7,740 bases of DNA, from NCBI GenBank assembly GCA_022739095.1, contig JAIJEI010000089.1, positions 1-7,740 of the forward strand. The letters are read 5' to 3'. The notes under the pieces were generated by a model. It had not been told where the DNA came from. It saw nothing but the letters and a program-made list of their open reading frames with translations, and searched no databases. The position numbers and the translations under genes were made by a program. Numbering within the stretch: position 1 is the first letter of the stretch; each line of letters starts with the position of its first letter. Shown in pieces: positions 1 through 4,344 of the stretch. This DNA is from Bifidobacterium sp. Lineage in GTDB: Bacteria; Actinomycetota; Actinomycetes; Actinomycetales; Bifidobacteriaceae.

Positions 1-1
1 C

Positions 2-736
2 GATTACACGCTGACCCAGCAAGGTTCCGCCTCCGACGAGAACGGCACCGTGACGACCATCGCGTTCCCGAACGTGAAGGACTACGCCGGCAAGACCATC
101 CAAGTGACCTACAAGGGCGTCGTGACCTCTGACGCCGTCGACCAGGTGACCAACGAGGCCACCGTGAAGAACAAAAACGACCAGACCGGCGAAGGCACAC
201 CTGTCGTCAAGAAGCTCGGCAAGTTCGACTTCACCAAGATCGGTGTCGACAACGACGCCAAGGGTCTGGCCGGTGCCCAGTTCAAGGTCTCCGCCGATGG
301 CGGCAAGACCTTCATCAAGTTCTCCCAGGACACCAACGGCGTCTACTACCCGGACGCCAACGGTAACGAGATCCTGACCTCAGCCGACGGCAAGGGCAGC
401 CAGAAGGCGGTCGGTAAGGTCGCTGTCCGCGGCCTTGCCGAAGGCACCTACACCGTTCAGGAGACCAAGGCCCCGACCGGTTACGCCGAGAACTTCAAGG
501 TCACCTTCACCGTGACCATCGGCGCGGACGGCGGCGAGGGCACTCTGGCCGCTGACAAGCTCCATCAGGTCAACACGACCAACAAGACGGTCTTGAACGT
601 CAAGTCCATCACTCAGCTGCCGCTCACCGGTGCCGCCGGTACCGCGCTGTTCACCGTGGTTGCCGTGCTCCTCGCCGGTGTTGCCGCGACTGTGTTCGCC
701 AAGTCCCGCTCCACCAAGCGCGCCCTCAACGCGTGA
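2..736 (+). CDS. LPxTG-anchored fimbrial subunit (pilin), C-terminal part
   Basis: Partial gene: the reading frame is open from base 2 and its start lies upstream, so 244 C-terminal residues are visible. The first ~60 residues look like the end of a fimbrial isopeptide-forming D2-type domain (VTNEATV). A SpaA/CnaB-like domain follows (visible residues ~75-175), with a candidate isopeptide lysine in FDFTKIG (~residue 79) and the E-box YTVQETKAPTGY (~150-161), whose Glu normally catalyses the Lys-Asn crosslink. The sorting signal is LPLTG (bases 617-631), then a hydrophobic helix and the basic tail KSRSTKRALNA. Sortase would cleave between T and G and either polymerise the protein into a pilus or attach it to the wall. 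No sortase gene follows: a terminator lies ~50 bases after the stop. Whether it is the major shaft pilin or a tip/minor pilin cannot be told without the N-terminus. Confidence 0.9.
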   Translation, partial: DYTLTQQGSASDENGTVTTIAFPNVKDYAGKTIQVTYKGVVTSDAVDQVTNEATVKNKNDQTGEGTPVVKKLGKFDFTKIGVDNDAKGLAGAQFKVSADGGKTFIKFSQDTNGVYYPDANGNEILTSADGKGSQKAVGKVAVRGLAEGTYTVQETKAPTGYAENFKVTFTVTIGADGGEGTLAADKLHQVNTTNKTVLNVKSITQLPLTGAAGTALFTVVAVLLAGVAATVFAKSRSTKRALNA

Positions 737-787
737 TTGGCGGAGGCGAGTACTAATTGACGGTGATTATTTTCACGGTTGATTGAT

Positions 788-833
788 CATGTGGTCGAAC
801 AAATCGGATGGTTTGTCCGACCACATGTTTTTT
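788..833 (+). terminator. Rho-independent terminator after the pilin gene
   Basis: A 16-base stem (788-803 with 812-827, one A/C mismatch at the eleventh position) encloses an 8-base loop and is followed directly by six T (828-833). This is a classic intrinsic terminator on the plus strand. It ends the pilin transcript before the next gene begins at 864, so that gene needs its own promoter or readthrough. Confidence 0.88.
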
Positions 834-863
834 ATTCATTTACTGCAGAAGAAGGGTTAAAGT

Positions 864-1514
864 ATGCTGTTCTATACAAAAGATGATTGGGGTTCCTCTA
901 CCTATGCGTTTAAGAAACAACGTAAAGCTCTAGACAAAGCAGCGTCGAACTCGCAACAGGCTGTTGCACAAATCGCGAATGCGAGGCAGGCGCTAGAAAT
1001 TGCTAAGCAAGAGGCCGCAGCCGCTTCGAAAAAGGCGGTGCAAGCGCTAGAAGAAAATCAAAAGGCCTCTGCAAAAGTGCAGCAATCCATAGAAGCTCTT
1101 CGGGCAGCGGAAACAAGTGCTGTGGAGGCGGAAAGTGAAGCCAGGAAACAACTGAAGAATACGATGCAGGACGAGGTTCTTGAACCCTGTGCTCAACGAT
1201 TAGGTCTCAGCCCGAAACATAGTGTAGCGCCGGTGCAATATGATGACATCGCACAGTACCTATTGGATGCTCGTTCTCATCGAGTTATTCGGACTCCGGG
1301 AATTGCTGGTTTTGCCGCGTTAACCGTTTCTATTCTTGCACTGATTGTGGCCATTCTCACGAACGCGAATATGATTGGATTTGATTCAAACCGGGCAGTC
1401 GTGGCAGTGGTTGTTGTACTTCTCTTGGTGCTTATTGACTGGTGCCGTATTTCATGTAGCGAGAACGATGAGAATAGGTTGGCGGAGGCCTTGCGGGCTT
1501 ACCTGTTGCAATAG
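864..1514 (+). CDS. Coiled-coil protein with two C-terminal membrane helices, function unknown
   Basis: 216 residues; I do not recognise the family. The ATG at 864 is preceded by the purine-rich GAAGAAGGG (~848-856) as ribosome binding site. Residues ~16-100 are rich in Ala, Gln, Lys and Glu with heptad-like spacing, suggesting one long coiled coil. A short linker (~105-140, with QRLGLSPKHS) leads to two hydrophobic segments at ~145-166 and ~177-193, then a short charged tail. The protein is likely anchored at its C-terminal end with the coiled coil on the cytoplasmic side; no signal peptide is visible. Codon use is clearly more AT-rich than in the pilin, rpsO or pnp (agaagaaaat, gtttaag), which suggests acquisition from elsewhere. 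It stands alone between two hairpins. It could be a scaffold, stress or defence-related membrane protein, but nothing in the sequence decides this. Confidence 0.75.
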   Translation: MLFYTKDDWGSSTYAFKKQRKALDKAASNSQQAVAQIANARQALEIAKQEAAAASKKAVQALEENQKASAKVQQSIEALRAAETSAVEAESEARKQLKNTMQDEVLEPCAQRLGLSPKHSVAPVQYDDIAQYLLDARSHRVIRTPGIAGFAALTVSILALIVAILTNANMIGFDSNRAVVAVVVVLLLVLIDWCRISCSENDENRLAEALRAYLLQ

Positions 1515-1525
1515 AGCGTTTGAAC

Positions 1526-1567
1526 GCAGCGAAGGCCGACCTGAATAATCAGGTCGGCCTTCGCTGC
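1526..1567 (+). terminator. Perfect 19-bp hairpin downstream of the coiled-coil gene
   Basis: Bases 1526-1544 pair without mismatch with 1549-1567 around the loop ATAA. The position, 12 bases after the stop codon, fits a terminator. There is no T-run on either side (ATATGTGG follows), so it is not a textbook intrinsic terminator; it may work as an mRNA 3' end stabiliser or with auxiliary factors. Being symmetric, it could act on both strands. Confidence 0.65.
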
Positions 1568-2085
1568 ATATGTGGTAGTTATTGGACTGATTTGCTGGTG
1601 TTTGCTCCTTGGCTCGTCCACAGCATCAATGCAATTTTTCCGTCTGTGGCCGCTTATCCGATAGATAATCTCTCGTATATTGCAGATTATTGCCTGCATA
1701 ATTTGTGGTCCTGATGCTGAAAAACGTGTTGTAGTATCCGAAAATCTGTGTCAATGACACAGAAAGTGCGACTTTTAACACAGAAGTTGTGTCATAGTGC
1801 GTAAAACTTGTTCCATCCGAAATTTCGGAGCCACCATCATCTGCTGGACACCGTCATCTACCGGTCACCGGTTCACGTAAGAAAAGCGGCATATGTTGCA
1901 TCTTCCCGCAAGGGTGATAATAGGGGGAGTGCCGGCAATGAGACAAGGAGCAGTTTATCGGGGATGAAACCTACCCTACTAGGGGTTAGAAAAGTCCGTA
2001 TAACAAGTACTATCATCCCAAACTATGACATGTCCCCATATTCAGGGGGCGCGAACGAACCTTCCAGAGAGTGCAAGGGATGAAA
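1568..2085. other. Intergenic region without a convincing gene, palindrome-rich
   Basis: About 500 bases in which no frame shows gene-like codon use. The open frame at 1808-2083 gives a protein with no recognisable pattern (many His, Ser and Arg, no ribosome binding site). The left part (1580-1730) is AT-rich. The stretch holds a 17-bp palindrome at 1746-1762, a second inverted repeat at 1778-1792 and a 14-bp perfect palindrome, TCCGAAATTTCGGA, at 1816-1829. Short G runs occur at ~1923-1927 and 2045-2049. A TATAAC hexamer at 1999-2004 could be a -10 box for the gene at 2086, but no good -35 lies before it. The region may be a long regulatory spacer or debris of a decayed insertion. Confidence 0.5.
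1746..1794. promoter_or_regulatory. Candidate operator: palindrome plus repeated half-site
   Basis: CTGTGTCAATGACACAG (1746-1762) is a perfect 8-1-8 inverted repeat. The half-site TGTGTCA recurs at 1788-1794, where it forms a second inverted repeat ACACA-5-TGTGT (1778-1792). Repeated half-sites within 50 bases suggest binding of a dimeric regulator. No cognate regulator gene is seen in the window, and the nearest downstream gene start (2086) is ~300 bases away, so the target is unclear. Confidence 0.4.
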
Positions 2086-2797
2086 ATGACTAGCGGTGGA
2101 GGGGCCTTTAGCCCCGAAGAGATCAAGTACCTGAAGTCGTTGCCGGCGGTGGCGGAAGCCACTTCGAAACGCATTACCTACACTGACGACTTCAAACGGT
2201 ATTGCGTGACCCGTTATAACAAAGGTGCCTCGCCGGTGCGATTGTTCCGTGAGGCCGGGCTCGATCCCGCCCTGATCGGGTACAAGCGCATCGAACGTTG
2301 CTTTGCCCGCTGGCGCGAGGCACAGGATGGGATCCTGGGTGCCGAAGCGCCCGCCCCCGCCGAGAAAAACAGCCGGGGGGGTATCTCATTCGCGGCTTTA
2401 TCGATCGGGAACCGCTGGAATATCAGATACTTCGAACGAGTGGCGTGAGGCGGAGAGTGCCGCGATTACGGCGAAAGCCGGCAGCGAATCCGATTTCCAC
2501 GTATCCCCCGAACGCCGCGCCATCATCTTCCCCATCTCCCGCGGAGAGCAGAACAACGATTTACGCGAACTGCTGATCGCACAGCAAGTACGTCGTATCG
2601 ATGAGCTGGAGCGGCAGGTCGATATGCTTGAGGCTTTGCTGCATAGCGAGCGACGGGGGAACAGGGCATCATCTTTCTCGCTTCCGAAACGCGAATCGGG
2701 CGAGCGGGGCTTGTCTGCGGGCAATAATGACGTTGCTCCCACGGATTCAGTTAAGGAGAATCGTAGCGAGGATCATGGTGAGGACCATGGCGAGTAA
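2086..2797 (+). pseudogene. Frameshifted helix-turn-helix protein, transposase OrfA-like
   Basis: The N-terminal part is read from ATG 2086 (AAGGG at 2075-2079, 6 bases upstream); the GTG at 2071 and ATG at 2080 have worse spacing. It contains SPEEIKYLKSLPAV, then FKRYC..RY.KGASPVRLFREAG and IGYKRIERCFARW. This is a helix-turn-helix pattern resembling the DNA-binding OrfA-type proteins associated with IS3-like transposons, which also occur alone. This frame runs on to a stop at 2446-2448. The expected C-terminal coiled coil (LLIAQQVRRIDELERQVDML, ~bases 2569-2628) lies in the next frame, which stays open to the stop at 2795-2797. Removing one G from the seven-G run at 2375-2381 joins both into one 236-residue protein. 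The linker at ~2382-2440 reads plausibly in more than one frame, so a second indel cannot be excluded. It may be a decayed gene, a phase-variable gene or a sequencing error. No transposase catalytic gene follows. Confidence 0.65.
2375..2381. repeat. Run of seven G at the frameshift site
   Basis: Seven consecutive G lie in the region where the helix-turn-helix frame (before) and the coiled-coil frame (after) must be joined. Runs of this kind are prone to slipped-strand mispairing and also to sequencing miscounts. A run of six would restore a single long frame. Confidence 0.7.
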
Positions 2798-2840
2798 TCG
2801 ATCGTATCGGAGACTTGCCTAACACACACGCTAAGATGGG

Positions 2841-2875
2841 CATCGCAATAATCGGCATGGCAATACATGGCAATA
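2841..2875. repeat. 10-bp tandem repeat upstream of membrane protein gene
   Basis: CATGGCAATA is present twice in exact tandem (2856-2865 and 2866-2875). A one-mismatch copy, CATCGCAATA, lies at 2841-2850, five bases before. The array sits in the leader or promoter of the gene starting at 2900, just downstream of a possible -10 hexamer TAAGAT (2832-2837). Confidence 0.6.
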
Positions 2876-2899
2876 AGCAGGTAATCGGCGAGGCGGTGC

Positions 2900-3586
2900 A
2901 TGGAGCAGGAATCCAACGAGCAAGAACCTAACGAGGCGACGGAAATCGTGGGCGGCAAAGTAGAGACCGTCGAGGTTTCCCGGCACCCCGAAGCTTCCAT
3001 ACCCGAGACCGATTTGTCTCTGGCGGATATCGAGCGCCGTCGTTCGCATCCGTTGCGTTGGGCGCTGATTATTCTTGCCGTACTGTGCGCCATCATCGCG
3101 CCGTACTGGTTCGGTCGCTCGCTGGCGGTAAATAATACCGACTCCATTGTGGCCGTGCTCGGGGGAGTATCTACGCAAGGCATCGCACTGGTCGGTTGGG
3201 CGGCCGTGGTGATTGCGTACGTCGGATTGGCGATGGCGGTGGTCGTCTCGCCGTCCTGGCCGTGGCTGATTGTGTTCGTGATCGGGTTGGCCGGCGAGCA
3301 GTTCATCGCGGGACTTAGCATGCTCAATCTCAATTTCTGGTATTCCACGTACGTGGTCTACGGTAAGCAGGCCGGCCTGGCGAATGCCGCGAATCTGGGC
3401 ATTATGGGGGCGGCGATCGGCATCGCCGTATATGCCCTGATATTCGTGGGTCTGCTGGTGATTATCCGGAAGACCTCACCACTGAACGTACTGACCAAAA
3501 GCTGGGCGAGCTTCATTCTGTACTTCGTGATTGAAACTATCGCCCTGTTCGTGGTGTTGTTTGGCGGATTGCTCACCACTGTGTGA
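2900..3586 (+). CDS. Five-helix membrane protein of unknown function
   Basis: 228 residues; family not recognised. The ATG at 2900 has GAGG (2890-2893) at 6 bases. The first ~50 residues are hydrophilic and Glu-rich (MEQESNEQEPNE), ending in the basic IERRRSHPLRW. Five hydrophobic segments follow at about residues 51-71, 94-116, 120-141, 166-189 and 202-225. There is no cleavable signal peptide; the charged N-terminus with RRR before the first helix suggests it stays in the cytoplasm (positive-inside rule). No transporter or enzyme motif is visible. Codon use is GC-rich and matches the housekeeping genes. It stands immediately upstream of rpsO-pnp on the same strand, 171 bases from rpsO, and is probably its own transcript. 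It is most likely a genuine lineage-specific membrane protein. Confidence 0.85.
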   Translation: MEQESNEQEPNEATEIVGGKVETVEVSRHPEASIPETDLSLADIERRRSHPLRWALIILAVLCAIIAPYWFGRSLAVNNTDSIVAVLGGVSTQGIALVGWAAVVIAYVGLAMAVVVSPSWPWLIVFVIGLAGEQFIAGLSMLNLNFWYSTYVVYGKQAGLANAANLGIMGAAIGIAVYALIFVGLLVIIRKTSPLNVLTKSWASFILYFVIETIALFVVLFGGLLTTV

Positions 3587-3615
3587 GCGCACGTGAGTCG
3601 CCGTACGTCGCTCAC
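3583..3615 (+). terminator. Hairpin overlapping the stop codon of the membrane protein gene
   Basis: GTGAGCG (3583-3589) pairs with CGCTCAC (3609-3615). ACGT (3591-3594) pairs with ACGT (3605-3608) inside it, leaving base 3590 bulged. No T-run follows, so it is a weak terminator candidate; it could instead protect the 3' end. Confidence 0.35.
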
Positions 3616-3661
3616 TGCTCACCACCGCGCAAACCGTGTGCCCCCAGTCCGGCCCCTGCCG

Positions 3662-3757
3662 TATAGTTTCCATTTGGCGTAATTTCGCCCGCGGATAGAG
3701 AGCGTTTCGAGCGAACCTGCACGAAACACCGCGCAACGACACAATAAGGAGGACGCC
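3662..3757 (+). promoter_or_regulatory. Probable rpsO promoter -10 and leader
   Basis: TATAGT (3662-3667) matches a -10 box in 5 of 6 positions. No clear -35 lies 16-18 bases upstream, which is common in high-GC actinobacteria. Transcription would start near 3674, giving a leader of ~85 bases that ends in AAGGAGG (3746-3752), a near-perfect ribosome binding site 5 bases before the GTG start of rpsO. S15 regulates its own translation through leader structures in several bacteria; no known S15-binding fold is recognised here. Confidence 0.4.
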
Positions 3758-4027
3758 GTGGCACTGACGGCTGACGAGAAGACCCAGATTATCAACGAGT
3801 ACGCGACGCACGAAGGTGACACCGGTTCCCCCGAGGTCCAGGTGGCTCTGCTGTCCAAGCGTATCGCCGACCTGACCGAGCACCTCAAGGAGCACAAGCA
3901 CGACCACCACTCCCGTCGTGGTATGCAGCTGATGATCGGTGACCGTCGTCGCCTGCTTGACTACCTCAAGCGCGTTGACATCAACCGTTACCGTTCCCTC
4001 ATCGAGCGTCTGGGTCTGCGTCGATAA
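3758..4027 (+). CDS. rpsO: 30S ribosomal protein S15
   Basis: 89 residues, the usual length of S15. It binds 16S rRNA early in assembly of the small-subunit platform and contributes to an intersubunit bridge. Diagnostic stretches are EYATHEGDTGSPEVQVALL (~14-32), HKHDHHSRRGM (~46-56) with the rRNA-contacting His/Asp/Ser residues, RRRLLDYLKR (~63-72) and the basic end LGLRR. The start is GTG at 3758, chosen by the strong AAGGAGG 5 bases upstream and the family N-terminus (M)ALTADEK. It is followed by its own terminator and then pnp, the rpsO-pnp order known from E. coli and Streptomyces. Confidence 0.98.
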   Translation: MALTADEKTQIINEYATHEGDTGSPEVQVALLSKRIADLTEHLKEHKHDHHSRRGMQLMIGDRRRLLDYLKRVDINRYRSLIERLGLRR

Positions 4028-4038
4028 TTGAAGACTTC

Positions 4039-4072
4039 CGCCCGAGCACCTAGGATGGTGCTCGGGCGTTTT
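4039..4072 (+). terminator. Rho-independent terminator after rpsO
   Basis: CGCCCGAGCACC (4039-4050) pairs perfectly with GGTGCTCGGGCG (4057-4068) around the loop TAGGAT, followed by TTTT (4069-4072). The GC-rich 12-bp stem lies 11 bases after the stop of rpsO. The short T-run leaves room for partial readthrough into pnp. Confidence 0.88.
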
Positions 4073-4344
4073 ACATATCGCCAGCCAACGGCAACAACGG
4101 CAAGAGGGTTAGAGAATAGGCCAGTAGGGCGACGAAACCGGAAACGGTGCGCACGCAGGTAGCCAGTAGGTAAGGCCGACAAGAGAACCCGAATGAAGGG
4201 GTTGACACGAGGAACGACGACCAAGGGGCCAGTCGAAACAAGGTATGTGACGTCCGCTGAAGAGGACAGTTGCGGTTCAAGCGAGTCGCCAAACCGCAAC
4301 ACAGTATGTAGGAATAATTAGAAAATTAAAGAAGGAGGAACCCT
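4073..4344 (+). promoter_or_regulatory. pnp upstream/leader region with hairpin
   Basis: This stretch of ~270 bases without a gene lies between the rpsO terminator and pnp. It is rich in A and G on the plus strand. GTTGCGGTT (4269-4277) pairs with AACCGCAAC (4292-4300) around a 14-base loop, ~45 bases before the pnp start, and a smaller GTCC/GGAC pair sits at 4252-4267. A TTGACA at 4202-4207 lacks a -10 box at normal spacing, so no promoter is assigned with confidence. The ribosome binding site GAAGGAGG (4331-4338) is 6 bases before the ATG. In E. coli and Streptomyces the rpsO-pnp spacer carries a stem-loop cut by RNase III that controls pnp; this hairpin may be an analogue, which is inference only. 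Confidence 0.45.

Noticed and set aside
1808..2083. 91-residue plus-strand open frame
   Set aside because: No ribosome binding site, atypical composition, no motif, and it overlaps palindromic spacer DNA. Kept as intergenic.
2375..2576. Programmed -1 frameshift of the IS3 OrfA/OrfB type at the G7 run
   Set aside because: A -1 shift would enter the frame ending near 2576, which lacks the coiled-coil C-terminus. Reaching that part needs +1 (or -2), and no transposase catalytic domain follows in any frame.
2773..3348. 191-residue minus-strand open frame
   Set aside because: Ser/Thr/Met/Ala-rich antisense shadow of the membrane protein at 2900-3586.
4202..4207. TTGACA as -35 box of a pnp promoter
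   Set aside because: No -10-like hexamer occurs 16-18 bases downstream (the sequence there is GC-rich AAGGGGCC), so it is probably chance.
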